Shown here piece by piece: positions 25,030-33,710 of a DNA stretch of 64,000 bases. Numbering within the stretch: the first letter of the stretch is position 1; each line of letters begins with the position of its first letter. Origin of the DNA: CAG-791 sp045130475 (lineage in GTDB: Bacteria; Bacillota; Clostridia; Lachnospirales; Lachnospiraceae); the NCBI GenBank assembly GCA_045130475.1, contig JBGUPU010000044.1, positions 1 through 64,000 of the forward strand, in the 5' to 3' direction. A program made the position numbers and the translations under genes. The notes beneath the pieces are model-generated. The model saw only the letters and a list, made by a program, of their open reading frames with translations, was not told where the DNA came from and made no database searches.

Positions 25030-26361
25030 TCAGGTGCGCAGGATACGCTTGAGCTGGGGATTCCAGACAATCGTATAACCCATTTCCCGCACGCGGGCGC
25101 AGAACTCGCGGCTCAGTGTCCCCAGATTCTCATCGGCATACATGACGTGGCCCTCATAGGAACAGCCGAAGACCTCCTCATAGAGGCTGTAGAGCTCCTC
25201 GCGGATCTTCATGCACCTGACGTCCACGGCCCAGGCATTCTGCACCGTCTGCGCGATCATGCGGGGGCCCTCTTCGACTTCATCCCATCCTTCAAAAAGG
25301 ATATTGCCCCGCTCATCCTGCATACCGCCGACGATCCGGTGCTTTTCGTCGAGGACCTTGCCCCCGACAGCGCCGACCATCTTTCTGGCGGAAAAAATAT
25401 CCGGAATATATTCAATCTCCATGAAGCCTGCCGACCGCGAGGGGCGCACAGCGGCGCGGACCTTGCGGAGGCGGAAATATTCCTCCAGAGACCGCTTTCT
25501 GGCATCCATCACCTCCAGAGGCGGATTCCCCTTCCGGTAGACATGGCAGAGCACCCTGGAAATATGGTGAATCCCCGATTTGGGGGCACGAAGAACGAAA
25601 TCATATTCCGCCGCCTCATCGTACTCCTCCCGGAAACGGAGCGCCAGGAAAAGAGCACGCCGGACAACCAGAACTCTCGAAATATAATCCGCCGCGTACA
25701 AATAGTCAATACTAAAATCCGGTTTAAACCACGGATCCGTGAAATGTTTTCCTCTGAGGTCCCGCCGGTCTTCGTCCGTATACAGGATTTCGGCATCCGT
25801 CTGCATGATAGCAAGCGCCATCTCAAAGAGGGCGTCGCGCGTCAGAAGGTCGCCGCACTCCAGCCGGAAAATATAATCTCCTACTGCCTGCGAGGCTGCC
25901 TTATTGATCGCACCGGCCATTCCCGCCTCACCGGACATATCCAGATAATGAAGGCGGTCCTCACGGTACCAGGCGATCACATCCCGCACCTGGTCCGAGA
26001 TTCCCCGGTCAAGGACATAAATCTCATATTCGCCGTAAGTCTGCTCCAAAAGCGAAGTCAGCGTCGCGCGGAACAGGCGCAGATCCGGTTCGCGCACCGC
26101 AAGAAAAACAGAAAAAAGAGGAGGTCTCGCATCATTGTGGAGGTAGAAGGAGGATCCCAGCACCGATTGGGGCGGTTCTCCCTCACGCAGTCTCTCGGAG
26201 ACCGTCTCCTGCATCAGCAGGATATCCTCCTGCGGCTCTTCATATTCATAAGAAGTACGTCCGTTTCTGGCTGTTGCGCGCACGGCAGCGGCGCGGATCT
26301 GCTCCGCGCTTTTTATGCCCGCTGATGCTATTTTATTTCGAATCGTACCAATCGGGGCCAT
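25030..26361 (-). CDS. Glycosyltransferase family 2
   Basis: A 443-residue protein with a leading basic/helical segment (1-75) and a GT-A domain (about 75-300): PLFSVFLAVREPDLRL, YEIYVLDRG, INKAASQAVGDYIF and DEDRRD, then DPWFKPDFSIDYL, a segment shared with rhamnan/O-antigen-type transferases. The third part (300-443) resembles the second half-domain of such two-domain enzymes but looks incomplete. An AGAGG site seven bases before ATG supports the start. It is the middle gene of the GT2 trio, 47 bp upstream of the next. Confidence 0.85.
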   Translation of the reverse strand: MAPIGTIRNKIASAGIKSAEQIRAAAVRATARNGRTSYEYEEPQEDILLMQETVSERLREGEPPQSVLGSSFYLHNDARPPLFSVFLAVREPDLRLFRATLTSLLEQTYGEYEIYVLDRGISDQVRDVIAWYREDRLHYLDMSGEAGMAGAINKAASQAVGDYIFRLECGDLLTRDALFEMALAIMQTDAEILYTDEDRRDLRGKHFTDPWFKPDFSIDYLYAADYISRVLVVRRALFLALRFREEYDEAAEYDFVLRAPKSGIHHISRVLCHVYRKGNPPLEVMDARKRSLEEYFRLRKVRAAVRPSRSAGFMEIEYIPDIFSARKMVGAVGGKVLDEKHRIVGGMQDERGNILFEGWDEVEEGPRMIAQTVQNAWAVDVRCMKIREELYSLYEEVFGCSYEGHVMYADENLGTLSREFCARVREMGYTIVWNPQLKRILRT

Positions 26362-26420
26362 GCCAGTACCTCTAGGGAATCATCGTTTATGCGTCAGACG
26401 GCAGCTGCAGTACGGTGTCT

Positions 26421-27974
26421 TTATTCGTCCAGAATGAGTGAAGGCAAAAAGCGCGGCTCATTGCCGTCCTGTGTCAGATATTTGTGATAGAAAGGATCTG
26501 TCCCGTCCAGCGCGGGGTGGAGTCTGCGCAGGGCTGCAAGCTCAGCAGGCCTGTTTTTCTCGCGCTCCTCCAGTGTCTCCAGGTTTTCCTGTGAGACCGG
26601 ATCATAATAAAACAGATACATGTTGTTGCGGACCACATTGTAGTAGCCTTTTTCATAGACACGATAGCAGAAGTCCACATTTGAGAAACAATCCGGGAAA
26701 TTCTCTTCGTCGAATCCTCCGACCTCTGCAAACACGTCCGCGCGGATCATGATGCAGGCACCCGAGAGCGCCAGGACATTGCGGACACCCTTGTTGAAGC
26801 CAAAGTACCAGACCTCGTCGTTGCGTCTGTACTGAAGCTTGTAGACCGGCCCGTCCGCCACGGAGACCATGCCGGCATGCTGGATTACGTTTGAACTGGG
26901 ATAGAGAAGCTTTACGCCGACCGCGCCCACATAGGGGAGCTTTGCTTTCTCTGAAATATGGGAAAGCCAGGCGTCTTTGCGCACAACAACATCGTCATGC
27001 ATAAACAGCAGCATCTCTCCGTTGGCGCACGCCGCGCCCATATTGTTCATCCGCGACATGTTGAAGGGCATTTCCTGATATATATAATTTGCTGACAAAC
27101 CCCTGTCATTGAGATCGTCGACAAACTCCTGTGTCTTTTTCCGGTTCTCATCATTGCTGCCGTTATCCACGATGATGAGCTCGTAGGGCACACGGGTGTG
27201 CTCAATGATAGAGCTGACACAGCGTGTGAGCACTTCGAGATTGTCCTTGCTGGGGATGATGATACTGATCAGGCGGGTATGCGCCTTGGCCGCATTGTAT
27301 TTTCCGGTCAGGGAGTCACCGATCAGATCCGCGTCCCAGTCCTCCGGTCTGGTGTCGGCGTGGAAGAGGATCTCGGGAATATGTCCGACGGGCATCCTTC
27401 CGCCGCGGCGCTTTGAGAATCCTTCATCCGCCTGCGCAATCTTGAGGCAGAGCTTGCCGTAGATCCATGAGCGGAGCGAAATATCCGGCTCCGAGCGCCG
27501 GGCCTCCTGCTCCTCGACGGCATCCTCCAGAATCCTGGACTCGGACTCAAACTCCTGCGCCGTGCGCTTTCCGGGATTGATCAGGGCCAGTGCCGCTGAG
27601 CGCAGCGCAAAAACACTTCCGAAATAGAAGGTGCATAAAAACGTATCCGGCGACCAGTCCGCCTTGAACCAGGGACTGATATAAGCCCCCTCCGAAAACT
27701 GATCCTCATCTCCATAGAGCATATTCATGTTCGGATGTTCCGCAAAGTAGTCGCGGATCAGCCTGAGGGCGTTTTCAGACAGCTCTCCGTCGTCATCGCA
27801 GGCGACCAGAATATCCGGTTTATTTTCGTCGGACAGGATATAATTTTTCAAATGCGAATAACGCACAACTTCGACAGAGAGTCCGGCTCCGGGCCCTTCT
27901 CCCTGTGCAGCAAGCTCCGCACTGAGTTTTTTCTGATGATGTACGTACCAGTCGTGATATGATTTCGCCTTCAT
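26421..27974 (-). CDS. Two-domain glycosyltransferase family 2
   Basis: The 517-residue protein carries remnants of one GT-A domain (about 1-130, with DGELSENAL, DEDQF and SPWFKADWSPDTF) and a complete second one (about 235-460: ISIIIPSKDNLEVL, ELIIVDNGSND, NMSRMNNMGA and the metal site MHDDVVV). This layout is common among transferases that build rhamnose-rich or O-antigen-like polymers. It is the first gene of the trio and is divergent from the phosphohexomutase gene. Sugar specificity is unknown. Confidence 0.87.
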   Translation of the reverse strand: MKAKSYHDWYVHHQKKLSAELAAQGEGPGAGLSVEVVRYSHLKNYILSDENKPDILVACDDDGELSENALRLIRDYFAEHPNMNMLYGDEDQFSEGAYISPWFKADWSPDTFLCTFYFGSVFALRSAALALINPGKRTAQEFESESRILEDAVEEQEARRSEPDISLRSWIYGKLCLKIAQADEGFSKRRGGRMPVGHIPEILFHADTRPEDWDADLIGDSLTGKYNAAKAHTRLISIIIPSKDNLEVLTRCVSSIIEHTRVPYELIIVDNGSNDENRKKTQEFVDDLNDRGLSANYIYQEMPFNMSRMNNMGAACANGEMLLFMHDDVVVRKDAWLSHISEKAKLPYVGAVGVKLLYPSSNVIQHAGMVSVADGPVYKLQYRRNDEVWYFGFNKGVRNVLALSGACIMIRADVFAEVGGFDEENFPDCFSNVDFCYRVYEKGYYNVVRNNMYLFYYDPVSQENLETLEEREKNRPAELAALRRLHPALDGTDPFYHKYLTQDGNEPRFLPSLILDE

Positions 27975-28117
27975 GGCATACAGCTCCCTGCCGGTTCAGG
28001 CCTTCCTGACAGCCTGCGGCTATTCCAAAATGATAATTCAAGACCCGCAGCATTGCTCCCGTGCATGTCCGTGCACAGGCTCAGCCGCCGGCCGGTTAAA
28101 TGATGACAGTTACATAT

Positions 28118-28146
28118 AGAGTAGCATTTTTTGCCATCTTGCACAA
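28118..28146 (-). promoter_or_regulatory. Candidate glycosyltransferase operon promoter
   Basis: The minus strand has TTGTGC (28146-28141), a 17-bp spacer and TACTCT (28123-28118). Both boxes are imperfect. It would start transcription about 140 bp before the first GT gene. Confidence 0.4.
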
Positions 28147-28210
28147 CCGCTTTCCCCAAATCCCCGGGCACGGATGTATGCATAGAACTGCCTGACTGAA
28201 GCACTTTTCA

Positions 28211-28239
28211 TTGACATGGTGACAAAAAACCTATATAGT
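28211..28239 (+). promoter_or_regulatory. Phosphohexomutase promoter
   Basis: TTGACA (28211-28216), a 17-bp spacer and TATAGT (28234-28239) form a near-consensus promoter on the plus strand. Transcription should start near 28246, giving a leader of about 270 nt before the start codon at 28520. Confidence 0.8.
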
Positions 28240-28245
28240 TCTATT

Positions 28246-28519
28246 TAGGAATATTGTCCGATTCCCACGCGGTTTTTCGCCAAAACTATAGCAATTTGAC
28301 CATAAAAAACAACGACCCCGGTTGATCTGCAGGAAGATTGACGAAATATCATCTGCCGGACGAAGGCCTTTTCCGCCGCCCCCTGCAGGCACTTCCGGAC
28401 ACCTGGTCTGTACGGCGGATCCGCATGGCACCTCGGCAATGAACAGAGTTATCCAAGCAGGGCGGACAGCTCTGCGGCAACAAGCAATATCATTATAAAA
28501 AAGAAAGCAGGTGCAAAGT
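28246..28519 (+). promoter_or_regulatory. Long phosphohexomutase leader
   Basis: This predicted 5' untranslated region of about 270 nt has several GC-rich self-complementary parts (for example around 28358-28376 and 28376-28440) but matches no riboswitch class I can name. I see no convincing ORF in it. It may be a regulatory leader or hold a small RNA. Confidence 0.4.
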
Positions 28520-30202
28520 ATGTATCAGGATGAGTACAAACGCTGGCTGGAAGCTGATCTGATTGACTGTGACCTCAAGACCGAACTGCAGAACATTGCA
28601 GGGGATGATGACGCCATCAAAGAGCGCTTTGCAATCGCGCTGTCCTTCGGTACCGCAGGTCTCCGCGGCACTCTCGGCGCAGGCACAAACCGAATGAATA
28701 TCTGGGTCGTCCGTCAGGCGACACAGGGCGTTGCAGAGTGGGTCAAGACCCAGGGCGGCAATCAGACCGTCGCCATCAGCTATGACAGCCGTCTCAAGGG
28801 CTGGAACTTCGCGCGCGACGCCGCGGGTGTTCTGGCTGCAAACGGCATCAATGTCCGTATCTATGACGAGCTGATGCCCGTCCCGGCGCTGAGCTTCGCG
28901 ACCCGCTACTACAACTGCAATGCGGGCATCATGATCACCGCCTCTCACAACCCTGCACAGTATAACGGCTTCAAGGCCTACGGCCCCGACGGCTGCCAGA
29001 TGACCGATGACGCGGCAGCAGTTGTCTATGATGCCATCCAGAAGACAGATGTCCTGACCGGTGCCAAGTATATGTCCTTTGCAGAGGGCGTGGAAAAGGG
29101 CTTCATCAAGTTTGTCGGCGACGACTGCAAGGAAGCTCTGTATGAAGCGATCGAGGCGCGCCAGGTCCGTCCGGGTCTCTGCAAGACTGCAGGCCTCAAG
29201 CTTGTTTATTCCCCGCTCAACGGCACAGGACTTGTGCCCGTCACCCGCATCCTGAAGGATATGGGCATCACCGATGTCACCATCGTTCCCGAGCAGGAAT
29301 ATCCCAACGGCTATTTCACCACCTGCTCCTATCCCAACCCCGAGATCTTCGCCGCTCTTGAAAAGGGCCTGAATCTGGCTAAGGAAGTCGGCGCAGACCT
29401 TATGCTGGCGACCGACCCTGACGCAGACCGCGTCGGTATCGCCATGAAATGCCCGGACGGCTCCTATGAGCTGGTATCCGGTAACGAGATGGGCGCCCTG
29501 CTGCTCGACTACATCTGCGCAGGCCGCATTGAGAAGGGCACAATGCCCAAGAACCCCGTCGCTGTCATGTCCATCGTATCCACTCCTCTGGCAGAGAAGA
29601 TCGCCGAGAACTACGGCGTTGAGCTTCGTCAGACCCTGACCGGATTCAAGTGGATCGGCGACCAGATCGCCCAGCTCGAGGCAGCAGGCGAAGTCGACCG
29701 CTTCATCTTCGGTTTCGAAGAGAGCTACGGCTACCTGGCAGGCCCTTATGTCCGTGACAAAGACGCCATCATCGGCTCCATGCTCATCTGTGAGATGGCT
29801 GCATACTATCGCAGCATCGGCTCCAGCATCAAGCAGCGTCTGGAAGAGATCTATGCCAAGTACGGCCGTTATCTCAACAAAATCGATACTGTCGAGTTCC
29901 CCGGCCTCTCCGGCATGGACAAGATGGCAGGCATCATGGCAGGCCTCCGCGAGAATCCTCCCGCAGCATTCGGAGATCTCAAGGTTGCATCTGTGACTGA
30001 CTACGCGAAGCCCGAGGAGACCGGCCTTCCCAAGGCAAACGTCCTCTCCTACGTCCTCGAAGACGGCGCGAAAGTCATGGTCCGTCCTTCCGGTACAGAG
30101 CCCAAGATCAAAGCTTACTACACTACTCTGGGCAAAGACCTCGCGGCCGCACAGGCTGAGAAGGATGCCCTCTCCGAAGCGATCAAGCCCATCTTCTCCT
30201 GA
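28520..30202 (+). CDS. Phospho-sugar mutase (phosphoglucomutase/phosphomannomutase)
   Basis: This 560-residue alpha-D-phosphohexomutase interconverts hexose 1- and 6-phosphates. The phosphoserine loop TASHNPAQYNG (about 143-153), the metal loop DPDADRVG (about 299-306), the sugar loop GFEESYG and the phosphate-binding RPSGTEPK near the C terminus are all intact. Length fits the PGM2-like branch in Firmicutes. The ATG at 28520 has AGGTG six bases upstream; a GTG nine bases earlier is less likely. Its strong codon bias and promoter suggest high expression. It would supply glucose 1-phosphate for nucleotide sugars used by the divergent glycosyltransferases. Confidence 0.95.
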   Translation: MYQDEYKRWLEADLIDCDLKTELQNIAGDDDAIKERFAIALSFGTAGLRGTLGAGTNRMNIWVVRQATQGVAEWVKTQGGNQTVAISYDSRLKGWNFARDAAGVLAANGINVRIYDELMPVPALSFATRYYNCNAGIMITASHNPAQYNGFKAYGPDGCQMTDDAAAVVYDAIQKTDVLTGAKYMSFAEGVEKGFIKFVGDDCKEALYEAIEARQVRPGLCKTAGLKLVYSPLNGTGLVPVTRILKDMGITDVTIVPEQEYPNGYFTTCSYPNPEIFAALEKGLNLAKEVGADLMLATDPDADRVGIAMKCPDGSYELVSGNEMGALLLDYICAGRIEKGTMPKNPVAVMSIVSTPLAEKIAENYGVELRQTLTGFKWIGDQIAQLEAAGEVDRFIFGFEESYGYLAGPYVRDKDAIIGSMLICEMAAYYRSIGSSIKQRLEEIYAKYGRYLNKIDTVEFPGLSGMDKMAGIMAGLRENPPAAFGDLKVASVTDYAKPEETGLPKANVLSYVLEDGAKVMVRPSGTEPKIKAYYTTLGKDLAAAQAEKDALSEAIKPIFS

Positions 30203-30322
30203 TGTGTGCCTGATGGAGAAAGATCGTTACTCCTGTCCGCAGCCTGCAAAAGCCGGGCAAGGATGTATTGATCGGTCTCGTCCCGTGAGCATAGCGATCA
30301 GCTGAAATATGAAGAACACAGC

Positions 30323-30359
30323 GCCCCCTGCACAATATTCTGTGCAGGGGGCCTTTTTT
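30323..30359 (+). terminator. Phosphohexomutase terminator
   Basis: A perfect 12-bp stem (30323-30334 with 30341-30352), a 6-nt loop and six T. It is a textbook intrinsic terminator 120 bp after the stop codon. Confidence 0.92.
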
Positions 30360-30428
30360 GTCTTTCCGACCGTAAATTGAGAAGGGGCGCTTTCGGGCTC
30401 CTCTCCAGGGCAATGAGAGCAGGACAAC

Positions 30429-30456
30429 AAAAAAGCCGGTATAAACCGGCTTTTTT
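30429..30456. terminator. Bidirectional terminator between convergent units
   Basis: GCCGGT/ACCGGC arms with an ATAA loop are flanked by six A on the left and six T on the right, so it can act for both strands. On the minus strand it lies about 100 bp after the ABC operon. It and the terminator at 30323-30359 account for most of the 355-bp gap; nothing else is seen there. Confidence 0.88.
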
Positions 30457-30557
30457 GCGGGGCGTCTCTGTACCTCCGGGTCCAGAGACAAATATGGGGA
30501 TAATTTAGAAGAAAGAGGTTTTTAACCTTCTAAAAGGTTTCGTTGCTATTTACCTGC

Positions 30558-31421
30558 TTATCCCTTTACAGCGCCGCTGGTAACACCTTCGACGATGTAC
30601 TTCTGCAGGAAGACATACAGGATCAGGATGGGAGCCATTGCCAGCAGGAGGGCTGCCATGACAAGGCCGATATCTGTCGAGTAAGTTCCGTAGAATGCCT
30701 GTGTGGCAATCGGAATCGTATAGAGATTCTTCTTGGTCAGTACGAGGCTGGGCAGAAGGTAGTCGTTCCAGAACGCCATTGCGTCGATGATCGCAACAGT
30801 AGCGATCGTGGGCTTGAGCAGCGGGAAGACGATCTTCCAGAATGTCTGCCAGCGTGTGCAGCCGTCAATGTAAGCGGCCTCTTCAAGTTCGAGCGGGATA
30901 TTGGTGTGGATCGCGCCGTGGAACATGAAAGTCGCCATGGAGACGGAGAAACCGACGTGCATCAGGATCAGGGTCAGTCTGTGGTTGAGGACGCCCAGAG
31001 ATCCGCCGTAGACGGATACCAGGGGTACCATCAGAACCTGGAAGGGAATGACCATGGATGCAACCATCGCTGCAAACAGGAGCGCGCATGCTTTCCATTT
31101 CTGATTTCGGACAATGACAAAGGAAGCCATTGCAGAGACCAGGATGGTAAGGATCGTCGCGCTGATGGTGATGATCGCCGAGTTCATGAACACAAGCCAG
31201 AAGTTCATCTTCTTCATGGCTTCAGGGAAGTTTTTGAGGGTAAATCCGTGTTCACCGACAAGCGACAGCGGATTGGAAGTGATATCGCCCTTGGTCTTGA
31301 AAACGTTGATCACGACCAGGATGAAGGGGGCGACAAAGCAGATAAACAGGATCAGCAGCACGACCCACATAATGGCGTGCATGATCTTTTTCTTTCTTGC
31401 GGCTTTTTCGTTCTGTGTCAT
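30558..31421 (-). CDS. Sugar ABC transporter permease, MalG type
   Basis: A 287-residue CUT1-family permease with six membrane segments and a cytosolic loop ELEEAAYIDGCTRWQTFWKIVFPLL (about 185-209) that matches the EAA motif docking to the ATPase. It is the last gene of the GH32 operon and its ATG overlaps the previous permease stop in an ATGA junction. With the partner permease it should form the channel for a sucrose or fructo-oligosaccharide importer. Confidence 0.92.
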   Translation of the reverse strand: MTQNEKAARKKKIMHAIMWVVLLILFICFVAPFILVVINVFKTKGDITSNPLSLVGEHGFTLKNFPEAMKKMNFWLVFMNSAIITISATILTILVSAMASFVIVRNQKWKACALLFAAMVASMVIPFQVLMVPLVSVYGGSLGVLNHRLTLILMHVGFSVSMATFMFHGAIHTNIPLELEEAAYIDGCTRWQTFWKIVFPLLKPTIATVAIIDAMAFWNDYLLPSLVLTKKNLYTIPIATQAFYGTYSTDIGLVMAALLLAMAPILILYVFLQKYIVEGVTSGAVKG

Positions 31422-32296
31422 GCTGCCACCTCCCCTTTCTTACCGATGTAGACCTGCGTGATACCGACAACCGCGCATACCACGAAGAGGATGAGTGCCT
31501 CTGCCTGGCCGAGACCGTACTTCTTATAGGTGAATGCCGTGTTGTACACGTGCATAGCTGCCATGACAGAAGTGTTGAAGGGCTCGCCCTTGGTCAGGGA
31601 CAGGTTCACATCGTAAATGACGAAGCATCTGGTGATGCTCAGGAAGATGCACTGTACGAAGGACGCGCGCATCAGAGGAATTGTGACATTCCACATGGCC
31701 TGTGAAGGCGTGCAGCCGTCGATCATAGCTGCTTCCTTGAGGGCGTCGGAGACACTCATGAAGCCTGCCACATAGATCAGCATCATATAGCCGGCGAACT
31801 GCCAGACGGACACGAGGACCAGGCAGAACATTGCGCCGCTTGTCGTAGACAGAAGCGAAGGGACCTGCTGATTCGCGATCTTTGAAGCAATTGCCACGAA
31901 CGCACGGTTAAAGACGAATTTCCAGACATAACCGAGAACGATACCGCCGATCAGGTTGGGTACGAAGAATCCCGCGCGGAAGAAGTTCTGTCCCTTGATA
32001 CCGCTGGTTACCAGATATGCCAGAGCAAAGGCAACCACATTAATGAGTACAACTGCGAAAATTGAGTAAATCGCGGTGCGGCCCAGAGCCTGCCAGTAGG
32101 CGACATCCTTAAATGCCTCCACATAGTTTGCAAGACCGACAAAAGGTTTTGTCTTGGCAATACCGTCCCAGCTGGTCAGTGTCAGATAAATACCGTAAAC
32201 GAACGGAATAACAACAACTGCACAAAAGAGAACTGCCGCGACGCCTGCAAACATGAGGAACTGCTGCACCTTGTAAGACATGGTATTTCGTTTCAT
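31418..32296 (-). CDS. Sugar ABC transporter permease, MalF type
   Basis: A 292-residue CUT1 permease with about six membrane helices. The EAA loop reads LKEAAMIDGCTPSQAMWNVTIPLM (about 196-219). It is translationally coupled to the MalG-type permease by a 4-bp overlap and follows the binding-protein gene by 26 bp. No ATPase gene follows, which is usual in Firmicute CUT1 systems that share a MsmK-type ATPase. Confidence 0.92.
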   Translation of the reverse strand: MKRNTMSYKVQQFLMFAGVAAVLFCAVVVIPFVYGIYLTLTSWDGIAKTKPFVGLANYVEAFKDVAYWQALGRTAIYSIFAVVLINVVAFALAYLVTSGIKGQNFFRAGFFVPNLIGGIVLGYVWKFVFNRAFVAIASKIANQQVPSLLSTTSGAMFCLVLVSVWQFAGYMMLIYVAGFMSVSDALKEAAMIDGCTPSQAMWNVTIPLMRASFVQCIFLSITRCFVIYDVNLSLTKGEPFNTSVMAAMHVYNTAFTYKKYGLGQAEALILFVVCAVVGITQVYIGKKGEVAA

Positions 32297-32322
32297 AATG
32301 TTCCCCCTGCTTTTTTAAGCGA

Positions 32323-33618
32323 TCAGTGCGCACCTACCTCTGCAGTTGCCCAGTATGTTGTAACTTCATCGGCAAGGCCTGCGCGGTCGATCTCGCCTGC
32401 CAGATACTTCTGCATGGAAGCGCCGACGATGGAGTAGTGATCATCGGGAAGGTAATTGTAGTTGGGAATCAGAGCGTCTGCATCCGCATACTTCTTGACG
32501 GATTTGCCGAGAGGATCGGAGACTTCCAGAGTATTGTTGGAGTAAGCAGGAACCAGTGCACACTCGTTAACGATGAATTCCTGACCTTCGGGATCGTTTG
32601 CCAGCCAGTTGAGGAAATCCTTGGCAGCCTGCTGCTGCTCAGCAGAGGTATTCTCGGAGTTGTCGATGAAGAAATACTTGGAGCCGCCGCCGACAAGCTT
32701 AGAGTCGGAGCCGTCGCCGCTGTTGTTGGGAACAGGCATCATGCCCATGTTCTCGGAGTAATCATATGCATTGATTACGGACCAGTCCCAGTTGCCGCCG
32801 TACATGAAAGCGATCTCGCCTTCAGCCAGCTTCTGCTCTGTGACTTCACGCTCTGCGGAGATAGCAGCATCCTTTGCGTAGTTGTTGTCACGGAGAACAT
32901 CAAAAGTATCCATCATCTCGTTAAACTTCTTGTCATCGGCCAGCTTGATGGAGCCGTCCTTAATGCCTGCGATGAAGGCATCGGGATCTGCCTGCTGCTC
33001 ATAAATTTCTGCAAAGAAATGAGCTGCCAGAGACCAGTCTTCCTTCATGACGCCGACAGGGCTTTCCATACCGCCTGCCTTGCACTTCTCGATGATAGCC
33101 TTGAAATCATCGGTAGTCTTGATGGACTCGGGATCGAAGTCCTCGCCGGTCGCATTCTTGATGGCATCAGCATTGTAGATAATGCCGCGGGCCTCGACAC
33201 ATACAGGGAAGCCGTAGACTTTGTCGCCGATGGAGATTGCCTGTGTGGTGTTGCCGACCCATTCCTGATCGCTGAGATCAAGTGCGTGCTCTTCTGCCAG
33301 TGAATAGACATCCTTGGCGTCAACCATGGAAATAGTATAAGGCTCGTTGGAGGAATACCTGGTTGCAAGGTGTGCTGCAACCGTGTCGCTGGAATAGTAG
33401 ACCTCAACGCCTACACCCTTCTCTTCGGAATACTCAGCAGCCTTTTCCTCGAGCTGGCTCTGGATTTCCATCTTGGAGTTGAAGATGGTAATCGCTGTGC
33501 CGCCGCCGGATCCGCCGTCCGAAGATGCCGCACCGCCGCCGCCACAGCCTGCGAGGAGTCCCGCTGCAAGAATTCCGGCGAATAACGCCGCTGCAGCTCT
33601 CTTAAAATATTTTTTCAT
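32323..33618 (-). CDS. Sugar-binding lipoprotein of ABC transporter
   Basis: A 431-residue extracellular solute-binding protein (family 1). The start at 33618 has GGGAG six bases upstream and yields a clean lipoprotein signal: basic KKYFKR, a hydrophobic run and the lipobox LLAGC (about 22-26), so the mature protein is anchored outside by a diacylated cysteine. A Gly/Ser-rich linker follows. The upstream ATG at 33666 would add 16 residues that break the signal peptide. It lies between the GH32 and permease genes; substrate is inferred to be sucrose or fructo-oligosaccharides. Confidence 0.93.
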   Translation of the reverse strand: MKKYFKRAAAALFAGILAAGLLAGCGGGGAASSDGGSGGGTAITIFNSKMEIQSQLEEKAAEYSEEKGVGVEVYYSSDTVAAHLATRYSSNEPYTISMVDAKDVYSLAEEHALDLSDQEWVGNTTQAISIGDKVYGFPVCVEARGIIYNADAIKNATGEDFDPESIKTTDDFKAIIEKCKAGGMESPVGVMKEDWSLAAHFFAEIYEQQADPDAFIAGIKDGSIKLADDKKFNEMMDTFDVLRDNNYAKDAAISAEREVTEQKLAEGEIAFMYGGNWDWSVINAYDYSENMGMMPVPNNSGDGSDSKLVGGGSKYFFIDNSENTSAEQQQAAKDFLNWLANDPEGQEFIVNECALVPAYSNNTLEVSDPLGKSVKKYADADALIPNYNYLPDDHYSIVGASMQKYLAGEIDRAGLADEVTTYWATAEVGAH

Positions 33619-33710
33619 AAAGTTCTCCCTTTCCGGGCTTATCGCCCTGAAAATGTCCGGCCCCATAATTAAGTAACATCATGCAGTCCGGTACATTAAT
33701 GGTACCTGTT

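Noticed and set aside
28375..28412. SRP RNA-like segment on the minus strand (GACCAGGTGTCCGGAAGTGCCT)
   Set aside because: It resembles the TCCGGAA loop of bacterial SRP RNA, but the conserved internal-loop bases and the following AGCAG segment are missing, so the similarity is superficial. It is better seen as part of the mutase leader.
27820..28431. Several 64-77 codon minus-strand ORFs upstream of the glycosyltransferases
   Set aside because: They lack ribosome sites and family similarity and overlap the divergent promoters.
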